Shown here: piece after piece, positions 30,327 to 38,782 of the stretch
Layout: the number at the start of each line of letters is the position of its first letter
Position numbering within the stretch: the stretch's first letter is position 1
Origin: Sulfitobacter sp. CW3
GTDB taxonomy: Bacteria; Pseudomonadota; Alphaproteobacteria; Rhodobacterales; Rhodobacteraceae
Reading direction: 5' to 3'
DNA: 64,000 nucleotides
NCBI RefSeq assembly: GCF_019392245.1
Contig: NZ_JAHXRL010000012.1
Coordinates: 1-64,000, forward strand
The notes under the pieces: generated by a model
Databases searched by the model: none
Told to the model about the DNA's origin: nothing
Seen by the model: only the letters and a program-made list of their open reading frames with translations
Program-made: the position numbers and the translations under genes

Positions 30327-32457
30327 GGGCAAAATCGCGACAGGCATCGTCCTGCTGACCCTGCTGTTTCTCGCCATCGGCTACGTAATCGCTACAGCGT
30401 TTTTGACGTTCCGAGACTTTGGCATGAATGCCGATTTGGACTTCATGTGGTTGGCTCAAAACTACCTTGGCTTACAGCAATATCGACCAGATGATGTCCG
30501 CTTAGTGAACCTCATTGTCGGCGGTTTCGGACTTGCTGGTCTGCTATTGAGTGCCGTCTTGTCAGGGAACGCCTTGACCAAGTTTGGTAAGACTGTGTGG
30601 CAGACATCGACGCATATGAAGAAGAACGGGTTTTTCAATAAACCCGGCCAAGGCTTCATTATTGGCAAGCTGGGGAAGGCGAAGGGCAACGGTAAACTCA
30701 TCAGCTCGAAAGTTTTTCCACATGCTTTGATCGTCGCCCCAACGGGTCGGGGTAAAACAACCGGCTTTGTAATCCCCAATCTACTGACTTTCAAAGGGTC
30801 AGCCGTTGTGCTGGACGTTAAAGGCGAAAACTTTGAAGCAACTGCGCGGCATCGAGCGGACCAGGGTGACGAGGTTTACCGTTTCGCACCGACAGACTGG
30901 CATGACCGACGCAGCCACAGATATAATCCCTTGCTGCGCATCGCGGAATTGGAAGATCCCGACCGTCAACAGATGGAGCTACAGTTACTTGCTACTCTTT
31001 TCTTGCAGGCTGATAGCGACCGCGTTCAAGGTCTGTTGAAGGGCGGTATTGATCTGTTCGTCGCAGCCGGCCTTTTGGCCTTCCAACGGGGCAATCCCAC
31101 TTTGGGCGAGATTTACAGGATCACGGCCAGCGGCGGTAACAAGCAAAAAGAGTTCATGGACCGCAGGGATGAAGTCACGAACCGTGCAGCTAAATTGATC
31201 ATGGAGCGGCTGGCCTCAACGAACAACGACACACTGACGTCCTACGTATCGCTGCTTATGACGTCTGGTTTGGATCAGTGGAGCAACCCAGCGATCGACA
31301 AGGCAACACAGGTTTCAGATTTCGATTTTCGCACTATCCGAAAGAAGCCGTTTTCTGTTTTTCTGGTTGTTTCGCCCAACATGGTGAAGCCTCTGGCGCC
31401 ATTGATCCGGTTGTTCTTTTCAGACCTGATTTCATCCATGCAAGACAAAGAACCGGGCGCTGATGAACCGTGGCCGGTTATGATTATGCTCGATGAGTTC
31501 AATCGGCTTGGCAAAATGCCTATTGTCACTGACAGCATTGAGACGTTGCGGTCGTATCGAGGACACTTGGCTATCGTTACGCAGACGATCCCAGCTTTGG
31601 ACGAGATATACGGCGAAAACACCAGGCGCGCCTTGCAGGGCAACGCAGGTGTGAAATTGTATCTGACCCCATCGGATGAAAAGACCGTCGAGGAATTGAG
31701 CAAAGCGGTAGGTAAAACAACGAAGCGGGTTGTCACACGGTCGCGTTCAATCGGGAAAAACCCGTTTGAAGGGCGCAGCATGTCCGAACGTACTGAAGAA
31801 ACTTCATTGTTGCCGGAGGACGAAGCTCGACGCCTCCCGCTTGATGAAGTCATTATTGTTGTTGATGCTCAAATGCCAATCAGAGCCAAGCGCATCCAGT
31901 ATTTCGATGATCCATTTTTCAAAGCGATCCACGGTGCACAGAAGGGCGACTTACCGTTTCCAGAAAAGGAGATTGCTTCAACGCCTTTGTCTGAGCAGGC
32001 GGCGGCGGGACCGGCTGCACCTGTTGCAACATCTGAAAGCCCAATGGATCGGCCTGTTGCAGGGCAAGAGCCAATGCCGGAAGGTGGATCCGCGGTTGGG
32101 CAACAGGACGAGCCACAAGAGAGCAACGAAGGTAAAAGTCCCAATGAAACTGACAGTGTTGGGGCCAGCTTGGATACGGATGCTGCGTCTATTGGATTGG
32201 CTAACAACTTGCCAGAAAGGGTGCAGGTCAAGACTTCAAGTCGCAAAGCGAAGACGATTGCAAAAGCGACTAAAGACTTTGAGGATCGACAAGGCCAGCT
32301 TGATCTTGCGGAACAACAGAAGTTGCAGTTCCCCGATCAAGTCGAAGCTACAGAGGAAAACAGGATTGCCATGCAAGACGCTGACGATGCTTTGTCGTTG
32401 ATGGAATCTGAAATGGGTGGAGAAGGGCAGGGGGGTGTATCGGTTTCCGCCGCTTAG
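30319..32457 (+). CDS. virD4: VirD4/TraG-type conjugative coupling protein
   Basis: A 712-residue T4CP. Two N-terminal membrane helices (IVLLTLLFLAIGYVIATAF; GGFGLAGLLLSAVLSG) precede Walker A APTGRGKTTGF (~residue 140), VVLDVKGENFEATA, Walker B PVMIMLDEFNRLGKM (~390) and the sensor block VTQTIPALDEIYG. The last ~160 residues are an acidic, proline-rich tail (GPAAPVATSESP) that may recognise substrates. It links the relaxosome to the VirB channel at the inner membrane and powers DNA entry. Confidence 0.9.
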   Translation: MDKGKIATGIVLLTLLFLAIGYVIATAFLTFRDFGMNADLDFMWLAQNYLGLQQYRPDDVRLVNLIVGGFGLAGLLLSAVLSGNALTKFGKTVWQTSTHMKKNGFFNKPGQGFIIGKLGKAKGNGKLISSKVFPHALIVAPTGRGKTTGFVIPNLLTFKGSAVVLDVKGENFEATARHRADQGDEVYRFAPTDWHDRRSHRYNPLLRIAELEDPDRQQMELQLLATLFLQADSDRVQGLLKGGIDLFVAAGLLAFQRGNPTLGEIYRITASGGNKQKEFMDRRDEVTNRAAKLIMERLASTNNDTLTSYVSLLMTSGLDQWSNPAIDKATQVSDFDFRTIRKKPFSVFLVVSPNMVKPLAPLIRLFFSDLISSMQDKEPGADEPWPVMIMLDEFNRLGKMPIVTDSIETLRSYRGHLAIVTQTIPALDEIYGENTRRALQGNAGVKLYLTPSDEKTVEELSKAVGKTTKRVVTRSRSIGKNPFEGRSMSERTEETSLLPEDEARRLPLDEVIIVVDAQMPIRAKRIQYFDDPFFKAIHGAQKGDLPFPEKEIASTPLSEQAAAGPAAPVATSESPMDRPVAGQEPMPEGGSAVGQQDEPQESNEGKSPNETDSVGASLDTDAASIGLANNLPERVQVKTSSRKAKTIAKATKDFEDRQGQLDLAEQQKLQFPDQVEATEENRIAMQDADDALSLMESEMGGEGQGGVSVSAA

Positions 32458-32476
32458 TGATCGCGGCATACGAACA

Positions 32477-32506
32477 GAAAAGGCCAGCTCGATTGAGCGG
32501 GCCTTT
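32477..32506. terminator. Bidirectional terminator between virD4 and virB6
   Basis: AAAAGGCC, inner GCTCGATTGAGC, GGCCTTTTGTTTTT. It serves both convergent operons: virD4 on plus and the end of virB on minus. Confidence 0.85.
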
Positions 32507-32513
32507 TGTTTTT

Positions 32514-33590
32514 CTACTTACCTGCAAGTCTATCTGACCTGTCCTTGAGGCGCTGTTGTTGCGCGCCGGTACCGGTTGGCTGCGGGGCTCGCTGAGAATT
32601 GTTGGCGGGCTGTGGCGACGAGGTGTTAGGGTTTTTGAAGCCCATTGCTTCTCGTGCCCGCAGGCCTGCAATTTCAGCGCCAGTGGCAGTACCAACCCGC
32701 TCACGTGCGTATGCCTGTTTGCTGCCACCCATCGCACGGCTAAACGCATATGACCCGCCTAAGCCACTTGTCATAGCAGGCATAACAATGTTGCCAGATA
32801 TTGACCGGACAATGAAAGGCGTTGCGATGATGAATCCCTTAGCCATGAGGATCAGCATGAAGAACGGGATAAGCGCACCAATGTTGACGGCAAGCGTCGG
32901 ATCACCAAGATCGTTGAGGATTCCCCCGGCAACACCAGTTATGGTAGCGAAGACACCCGCTACAACGATTGGATAAATCGCAAATGAGATTAAGGCCGAC
33001 AACCAACGCGCAAAGTAATCCTTGGTGACATCGAAAAGCGTAAGGAAGATCATAATCGGAGCTATCCCAATCAGCAGCGTGATCATCAAGCGTGAGGCCA
33101 CAAGGATAAATGCTGCTAGCCCTCCTAGAACGGACAGCATCAAGACACCCAGAATGTCCAACATGGCCCCTGCCATCCAGTTCAATTCTGATCCAGCCGC
33201 GTTTAAGTAGTCACCTAAAGACGCGATCAAGCCGTCGAACTCTTCTGAGAATGTTCCAGACGGGCCAGGTGCACCGCCTCCTACAGAAGCAACGAGAGAG
33301 CCAGCTATACTATCAATTCCGTTCAATATTCCTGACGATAGGGAGTTAAATTGTATCCAGTTAGTTGCAAACAACCCCACTAAAGTAATTTTCACTACTA
33401 ACCAAAATGCGGTCCTCCCGTCCATAGATCGCACCTGAAGGACCATGTTGATAAATACAAAAGCCAGCATGACAGTTGCAGCCAGAACGATAAGTGTCCC
33501 AACGGTTGAAGCGACGAAGCCAAACTGAGTTTCAGCAGCGGCGTCTAGGTAATTCTCCGATGTTTCTACAAGATATGTTACGACCGTCAT
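32514..33590 (-). CDS. virB6: VirB6-like polytopic channel protein
   Basis: A 358-residue TrbL/VirB6 family protein with about six hydrophobic helices (FVASTVGTLIVLAATVMLAFVF, WLVVKITLVGLFATNW, MLDILGVLMLSVLGGLAAF, RLMITLLIGIAPIMIFLTLF, ISFAIYPIVVAGVFA, IPFFMLILMAKGFI). IAPIMIFLTLFDVTKDYFARWL is the conserved core. The C-terminal tail is Gln/Pro-rich and cytoplasmic. It forms the inner-membrane part of the T4SS channel. Last gene of the virB operon; four accessory and core genes lie between it and VirB9. Confidence 0.85.
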   Translation of the reverse strand: MTVVTYLVETSENYLDAAAETQFGFVASTVGTLIVLAATVMLAFVFINMVLQVRSMDGRTAFWLVVKITLVGLFATNWIQFNSLSSGILNGIDSIAGSLVASVGGGAPGPSGTFSEEFDGLIASLGDYLNAAGSELNWMAGAMLDILGVLMLSVLGGLAAFILVASRLMITLLIGIAPIMIFLTLFDVTKDYFARWLSALISFAIYPIVVAGVFATITGVAGGILNDLGDPTLAVNIGALIPFFMLILMAKGFIIATPFIVRSISGNIVMPAMTSGLGGSYAFSRAMGGSKQAYARERVGTATGAEIAGLRAREAMGFKNPNTSSPQPANNSQRAPQPTGTGAQQQRLKDRSDRLAGK

Positions 33591-33600
33591 TCAGTGTGCC

Positions 33601-34002
33601 TCACCAGTTGCCTTGTTGCTCACAGATAGGTCTTGCGACTTTCATGCTGTCATTTGCAGCGCGCAAATAATTTCGATTTCTGTCCAGAATTTCCCAGCGT
33701 TCCATCGCTGAATAATTTTCGAAGTACTGTTCTTGAGCGGCATCCCACGATGGGAACCTATTGTCGCAAGTGCATTCGCCGGTTTCCGCCACTGTCTGCA
33801 TCCCTTGGGCGCGATACATTGTTTGAACGAGAACCCCTTTATGAGCTTCCCGAACATCTATATTTTCGATCCACTCAGGCCGTGCTGGCCGGTCGTGACA
33901 AGTTCGGCCCTCTTGTCCGATTGCGGTTGTGCTTTGAGCCATTGCGCTCATGGGAGCGGCAACGGCAACGGATAATGCAACAGCGACAGCAAAGACTCTC
34001 AT
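33601..34002 (-). CDS. Secreted Cys-containing T4SS operon protein
   Basis: A 133-residue protein with signal peptide RVFAVAVALSVAVAAPMSAMAQ. The mature part has four or more Cys (RTCHDRPARP, GECTCDN, PICEQQ) and a helical stretch (AAQEQYFENYSAMERWEIL). The start is fixed by the stop of the DUF4177-like gene, whose TAA is two bases upstream of this ATG. Not recognised as a classical VirB protein; possibly a periplasmic stabiliser. Its place between virB11 and virB6 resembles that of VirB5/EexN-like small proteins, but no lipobox is seen. Confidence 0.65.
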   Translation of the reverse strand: MRVFAVAVALSVAVAAPMSAMAQSTTAIGQEGRTCHDRPARPEWIENIDVREAHKGVLVQTMYRAQGMQTVAETGECTCDNRFPSWDAAQEQYFENYSAMERWEILDRNRNYLRAANDSMKVARPICEQQGNW

Positions 34003-34003
34003 T

Positions 34004-34204
34004 TTACGCGGCCTCCGATTTTTCATTTTCGGTTTCTGCACGCTTAAAAAAGACTTTGATTTGGAGACTGAATTCTCCACATGCCACGACCGCAACGAGC
34101 TCAAAGCCCGCAGCGCCCCATTCGGTGAGTGCTTTCGCCATAGCTTCATGTTGGCCTTTTTTAGTCAGGTCGAAGTCCAAGACTTCATTCGCAAACTTTT
34201 TCAT
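34004..34204 (-). CDS. DUF4177-like small protein
   Basis: A 66-residue protein: KKFANEVLDFDLTKKG, ALTEWGAAGFELVAVV and IKVFFKRAE. This follows the DUF4177 pattern (yeykvl..., lne.GaeGWelv.v, ...FFKR). It overlaps virB11 by four bases. Role in the operon unknown; DUF4177 proteins are small soluble domains. Confidence 0.65.
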   Translation of the reverse strand: MKKFANEVLDFDLTKKGQHEAMAKALTEWGAAGFELVAVVACGEFSLQIKVFFKRAETENEKSEAA

Positions 34205-35187
34205 TTTCCATCTCCTTCGTCTTTCACTGCACCGGGTAAGTAAAACTGCGTGATGCCCCGATTGCCTTCATGGCGACCGGCTTGAATTATAACATCAATC
34301 GAGCTTTCAATATATTGTATCATATCTTGGTAAGTCATTGGCACATCAGTTTTTAGAGCGGCGATTGCTAGCCGTTGAACCGCCAACTGCGGCGTTTCCG
34401 CATGAAGCGTCGTCATTGACCCGCCGTGACCGGTATTGATTGCTTCAAGGAACGTCATAGCTTCCTTGCCCCGAACCTCACCCAAAACGATGCGATCTGG
34501 ACGCATCCGCAAGGTTGAAGTCAAAAGCACATCAGCCGATTGTACCTCTACGTCACGGTTTGAAATCAGCGTCACCACGTTTGGTTGCGTTGGAACCAGC
34601 TCTGCGGCTTCTTCAATAGTGATCAAACGTTCTTCGTCGGCGATGTAACTGATTACCTTTCGGCATAGGACAGTTTTACCCGTCGATGTGCCGCCCGAAA
34701 TGATAGTGTTCAGACGATTTTCGACACAGTATTTGATAGCTGCCTCAATATCGCCAGTCGCAACGATTTTCCGTAGTTCTTGGTTTCGCGACTTGCGATT
34801 GCCTTCGAGACTGACTTCCTCACCAAAGAGGAATTTCAGCTTAATGTCATCCAGAGACATAGTTGAAAAAAAGCGAAGCGCGATTGAATATCCGCCCCGT
34901 ACAACGGGGTCTTGGATCACCTGCGCACGTACAGGCCGATCATGATAATCGACGCTAACGGAGGCGATAGGCTTGGCACGACTGATTTGTGTTTCCGCCG
35001 CAGCCGCAATTTGTGTCGCTAGATCACCAACCTGCTTTTTACTCCACTGGGTTTCTAGCCGCCGCATGAAGTGGTCGCCCTGAAATTCGCCCCAGATCGA
35101 GCCGTCGGGGTTGATGCAAATTTCAATCACATCATCCCTTTTGGCGTCTACGAGTTGATCCAGAGTGTATTCAAAATGCGTTGCCAT
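34201..35187 (-). CDS. virB11: VirB11 traffic ATPase
   Basis: A 328-residue secretion ATPase. The N-domain is followed by Walker A IISGGTSTGKTVLCRKV (~167-183), the Asp box ITIEEAAEL, Walker B MRPDRIVLGEVRG and the His box TGHGGSMTTLHAE. The hexamer at the inner membrane powers pilus assembly and DNA transfer. Directly follows virB10 with no gap. Confidence 0.92.
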   Translation of the reverse strand: MATHFEYTLDQLVDAKRDDVIEICINPDGSIWGEFQGDHFMRRLETQWSKKQVGDLATQIAAAAETQISRAKPIASVSVDYHDRPVRAQVIQDPVVRGGYSIALRFFSTMSLDDIKLKFLFGEEVSLEGNRKSRNQELRKIVATGDIEAAIKYCVENRLNTIISGGTSTGKTVLCRKVISYIADEERLITIEEAAELVPTQPNVVTLISNRDVEVQSADVLLTSTLRMRPDRIVLGEVRGKEAMTFLEAINTGHGGSMTTLHAETPQLAVQRLAIAALKTDVPMTYQDMIQYIESSIDVIIQAGRHEGNRGITQFYLPGAVKDEGDGK

Positions 35188-36573
35188 CTAGAAAATCTCC
35201 ACGTCGCGATCAACCATCACAGTGATACGTGATCCCTGATCAACGTAGATCACAGGGCCGATTGCAAGGTATTCGCTGAGGACGGAATCTGTGCTGTCTG
35301 ACAGATCGTCGCCAACGTCTTCAAGAACCTCTGCTGTCGTTTCGTTTTCCACTTGCGCAGCAGCAGCACCGGGCAGGGCAGTGATCAACGAAATCAGTGC
35401 CGCCGAACCAAAGCGTTCGCCGAAACGGGTATCAACAACTCCGGTAACACCGGAGCGGCCGAGTTCGTCGCCACCGAAGGAGCTGATAACTACGGTTTGG
35501 TTGTTCGGGAGGATAATCCGGTCCCATGCCACGGTCACACGTTGCTGCGCAATTTCGACGCCTGACTGATACCGTCCGATTAAACGGGAACCACGCGGGA
35601 TAAGCACACGAGAACCGTCAAAGGAATGAACGTCCTCTGATATGATGGCGCGGATCGGGCCAGGCAGGGAGCTATCCAATGCAGTTTCAGTGACGGCGTG
35701 GATCATGGTGCCTTGAACGACAGTGTTGCCCGGATTTGCGATAATTTCAGCCTGCGTGACCTGTGTCGGTGCAGCACCATTGGTCACAAAGTCTTGGACA
35801 GCCCCAAATGTGCGTTCGCTTAAGCCGCTTTCATCGCCCGCACCAGCACCGCCACCAAAGGCGATTGTAGGAGATTCAATGCGTGCCTGTTGAAAGGCAA
35901 GCTCTTGGGCGCGACGGCGCTCTAGTTCCGCCAGACGACGCGCTTCTTCTTCGCGTTCCAAACGCAACTGTTCTTGCTTTAACAGATCATCTTGCGATGG
36001 TCCCAGATCAAGAGGCGCGGGTGTCGGCTGTTGAAGCTGCGCAAGTTCTAAGTCCATGCGCAATTGTTCCAACTCGCGATCACGTTGCTCAAGCTCGGTT
36101 TGGAAATTCTCTTGCGCAGTCAAGGACGACGCCTGCAATGCTGCAATTTGTTCGCCCAAAGCGTTGATTGCATCAGCCGCCGCCGTGTCGTCTTCGACAA
36201 TCGGTTCGGGGGCGTTTTGCAATGCTTCAATTTGTGTTTGTAGAGCGGCGAGTTGTGCCAACAGTTCTGCGTTGGGTTCTGTTGGCGTTTCTACAATCTG
36301 AATTTCAGGAGCTGGGGTTGGAGGAGGAACAAAAGGTTCAATTTCTCCAAAGCTGTCGCCCTCGTTTTGAAATTCATCTGGCTGTGCCACTGGCATGGGA
36401 ACATCGACGCTTGGCTGCAAACTGACATAAGCCAGTCCACCAAGTGCGGCGATACCCACGATCCCGACTACGGCTACCGCCGCTGATGGTTTTTTCCGCG
36501 CACCAGCATCAGGGGTGGGGTCAGTCCCGTCCAGTTCGGCTAGACGCTTTCTTAGATCATCCTGTTCGCTCAT
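35188..36573 (-). CDS. virB10: VirB10 envelope-spanning channel protein
   Basis: A 461-residue protein. Cytoplasmic start SEQDDLRKRLAEL, one membrane helix (AAVAVVGIVGIAALGGLAYV), a Pro/Gln-rich periplasmic linker with coiled coil (LERRRAQELAFQQARI) and the TrbI/VirB10 beta-barrel: GTMIHAVTETALDSSLPGPIRAIISEDV, SRVLIPRGSRLIGRYQSG, ILPNNQTVV and the antenna region. It bridges both membranes in the core complex. The start at 36573 is set by the ATGA overlap with virB9; the longer open frame upstream lies inside virB9. Confidence 0.9.
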   Translation of the reverse strand: MSEQDDLRKRLAELDGTDPTPDAGARKKPSAAVAVVGIVGIAALGGLAYVSLQPSVDVPMPVAQPDEFQNEGDSFGEIEPFVPPPTPAPEIQIVETPTEPNAELLAQLAALQTQIEALQNAPEPIVEDDTAAADAINALGEQIAALQASSLTAQENFQTELEQRDRELEQLRMDLELAQLQQPTPAPLDLGPSQDDLLKQEQLRLEREEEARRLAELERRRAQELAFQQARIESPTIAFGGGAGAGDESGLSERTFGAVQDFVTNGAAPTQVTQAEIIANPGNTVVQGTMIHAVTETALDSSLPGPIRAIISEDVHSFDGSRVLIPRGSRLIGRYQSGVEIAQQRVTVAWDRIILPNNQTVVISSFGGDELGRSGVTGVVDTRFGERFGSAALISLITALPGAAAAQVENETTAEVLEDVGDDLSDSTDSVLSEYLAIGPVIYVDQGSRITVMVDRDVEIF

Positions 36574-37271
36574 GACCCAACACCTCCATTTGATGTTACT
36601 TGGATGCAGACAACTTCGTCGCCGAGGCGAAGAACCCATTGCCCGCTGACGCCTGAAACACGCATCACTCCGTCTTCGATTTGCTGAGAATTGACGGTTC
36701 GCTCGCGACCATTGGTAGAGCGAAAGACCGCAGGAACCGGCGCGTTGCGAGCGAAACGGAAGTACGTGAATGTCCCATCGTCCCAAACAGCCGTTGGGGT
36801 AAATGCCGTCCTATCACTTGCTGCGTAATTATAGTTCGGTGCTTGTTGTGCAACGGCATTAACAGGGCGAGCGTTGTCCTCGGGATACCGAAACTGGACC
36901 ACGTAGTACGTTGGGGATGATGCTTCCTGCACGTTGAAATAGTAACTGCGACGGTTGGTGTAGACCGTGATGTTTGTATGAACACCGCGAGCATTAGGTT
37001 TTACCGCAAACGCTTGACCACCGGGAACTCCATCAAGTTGGAAACCCTCGGTATCACCCGCGATGATTGAGCGGATAGTTTCACCCTGACCAAACTCGAT
37101 AGACGTCACATGGGTTAAGCTGACGTTCAGCCGATACACTTGCCCTTCTTGATATGTAGCCAAACGAACACGGCTATCGTTTGGGCCGGATCGCGGGATG
37201 TATTCTGCCAAGGCCGGACCAGCAAAGAGCGAAAGGGCCAGTGACAGAGAGGTGAATTTCAATGCCTTCAT
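36570..37271 (-). CDS. virB9: VirB9 outer-membrane core protein
   Basis: A 233-residue protein. Signal peptide KALKFTSLSLALSLFAGPALA, then the CagX/VirB9 domain: RVRLATYQEGQVYRLNV, FGQGETIRSI, HTNITVYTNRRSYYFNV, and the C-terminal TAVWDDGTFTYFRFARN, PAVFRSTNGRE, ...GQWVLRLGDEVVCI. With VirB7 and VirB10 it makes the outer-membrane pore. The start at 37271 is just after the virB8 stop. Confidence 0.9.
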   Translation of the reverse strand: MKALKFTSLSLALSLFAGPALAEYIPRSGPNDSRVRLATYQEGQVYRLNVSLTHVTSIEFGQGETIRSIIAGDTEGFQLDGVPGGQAFAVKPNARGVHTNITVYTNRRSYYFNVQEASSPTYYVVQFRYPEDNARPVNAVAQQAPNYNYAASDRTAFTPTAVWDDGTFTYFRFARNAPVPAVFRSTNGRERTVNSQQIEDGVMRVSGVSGQWVLRLGDEVVCIQVTSNGGVGS

Positions 37272-37272
37272 T

Positions 37273-37926
37273 TTAGTTCTCCAATCTGTCTGAGCGAATT
37301 GCATATTCAGTGACGGTGAAGCCAAATGGGTTCGCCCAAACATCGTCAATTGAGCGCCGTTCTTCCGGCCTAAAGTCAAAGAGCAGGGTTGCGGTAAACA
37401 GACCGCCTTGAACCCCTTGGTTTGAGGTCAGACGCTTACGCATCCGAACTTGCGCTCTGTTGACGCCAATGCGGTTGATGCTGAGAATTTCCACTTCAAG
37501 ACGAGCAGTGGGGCCATAAAGTGTTGGTGGGTAATTTGGGTTAGCACTGTCCCAGAGCGCCCTCATTGACGCTTCAGCAGCACGATCAGACTGTTCAAGG
37601 ATGGCGCGGACGCGGACATCGTTATCAAGCTGATTGTACGTTTCCCGATCAGTCACATAACGGAAAACGACAGACTCAATGATTGCCTGATTTTCTGTAA
37701 CAGCAACGGCACTAACCGTTGCGTTCGGTAGGGCCATCCCGGTTTCTGGATTGAAGGGTACGACTACAGGCGCGGGGTCCACATCGAGAACAGCGACCGC
37801 CGCAGCAGCCAAGCACCCAAAAACCCCAAATGCCATTCCAGCCAACCCGAGCTTTTGCCAGAGTTGCTCACGACGCCGTGCGCCGTAAATCAACTCTTCC
37901 TCGATGTATTCCTTGTCAGTAGCCAC
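37273..37926 (-). CDS. virB8: VirB8 inner-membrane assembly factor
   Basis: A 217-residue protein starting at GTG (MATDKEYIEEELIYGARRR) with GGGGA upstream. One membrane helix (LGLAGMAFGVFGCLAAAAVAVL), then the NTF2-like periplasmic domain: DVDPAPVVVPFNPETG, ESVVFRYVTDRETYNQLD, and the closing RPEERRSIDDVWANPFGFTV with the conserved NPxG/F-V. It nucleates T4SS assembly. It follows the VirB5-like gene by 13 bp. Confidence 0.88.
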   Translation of the reverse strand: MATDKEYIEEELIYGARRREQLWQKLGLAGMAFGVFGCLAAAAVAVLDVDPAPVVVPFNPETGMALPNATVSAVAVTENQAIIESVVFRYVTDRETYNQLDNDVRVRAILEQSDRAAEASMRALWDSANPNYPPTLYGPTARLEVEILSINRIGVNRAQVRMRKRLTSNQGVQGGLFTATLLFDFRPEERRSIDDVWANPFGFTVTEYAIRSDRLEN

Positions 37927-37939
37927 AGTATTTCCCCGT

Positions 37940-38782
37940 TCAATCAGCCGAAAGCGTTGGCAGTGTGAAGTCCATGAACTGTTGTTCTTCGGCCAACGTG
38001 GCGGCATCAATGACGCCAGCTTGACCAGCGCCAACCGTTTGAACCGCTTCCAACTGCCATTGGGCAACGAGAGCGATTGCAAGTTCCGCTGTAACCCGCG
38101 TGTTCAGATCAACACTGTCTTTGAGTTCTTCCATGTCGCCGATCAGACCAACGAGACGATCTACGCGCTCAAGCGACTGTCCGGCTTCTTCGTAGCTGTT
38201 TTGAGCAGCTGCCGACATGACAGCACTTGTTGTCGCTTGCTGGGCCGTGCGCTCGATACCCGGCGTTCCGCTGTTTGCCATTTCCGACAAGGTATCTTCA
38301 TCAAAACCGGCGTCGGACAGAACACGGTCCATTTGAGTGCGAATACCGCCTGCGCCGTTTCCTGCAAGCTGGGACCAATCGCCGTTTTTGATCGCATCAA
38401 TCGTGCCAAGAATGTCGCCAAATTCTTGATCCAAGACACCGTTGAGTTCGTCTTCAAACCGCGTTGTGATGATTTCCGGCAGTTCCATTAAACCAGTCAG
38501 GGCGGCATACGTTTCTTGAAGTTGGGCATACTGATCGCGCAAGGTATCCAACTGTGCCAATGCTTGCTGCAACTGTTCGTTTTGCAGCACTTCGTCTTCG
38601 ATCATTTGACGAAGCTGGTTAATCTCTTGGGCGATGTTTTGAACGTCAACAGTCGGGACACCTTGAGCAAATGCAGCAGCACCACCGACTAGGGCAGGGG
38701 CCACAACCAAGGCGCTGGCACCAATCATTGTTGCTGTGATTGTACGGCCTAAGATTTTCCGTGTTTTAGTAAATTTTTCCAT
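37940..38782 (-). CDS. virB5: VirB5-like pilus-tip/periplasmic protein
   Basis: A 280-residue exported protein. Signal TITATMIGASALVVAPALVGGAAAFA, then GVPTVDVQNIAQEINQLRQMIEDEV and a long coiled coil. It has the VirB5/TrbJ pattern (helical, Gln-rich, ending in a conserved hydrophobic motif). Its ends, GVPTVD and QFMDFTLPTL, recur in the next gene upstream in the operon (38782-39927). It probably sits at the pilus tip or channel entry. Confidence 0.8.
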   Translation of the reverse strand: MEKFTKTRKILGRTITATMIGASALVVAPALVGGAAAFAQGVPTVDVQNIAQEINQLRQMIEDEVLQNEQLQQALAQLDTLRDQYAQLQETYAALTGLMELPEIITTRFEDELNGVLDQEFGDILGTIDAIKNGDWSQLAGNGAGGIRTQMDRVLSDAGFDEDTLSEMANSGTPGIERTAQQATTSAVMSAAAQNSYEEAGQSLERVDRLVGLIGDMEELKDSVDLNTRVTAELAIALVAQWQLEAVQTVGAGQAGVIDAATLAEEQQFMDFTLPTLSAD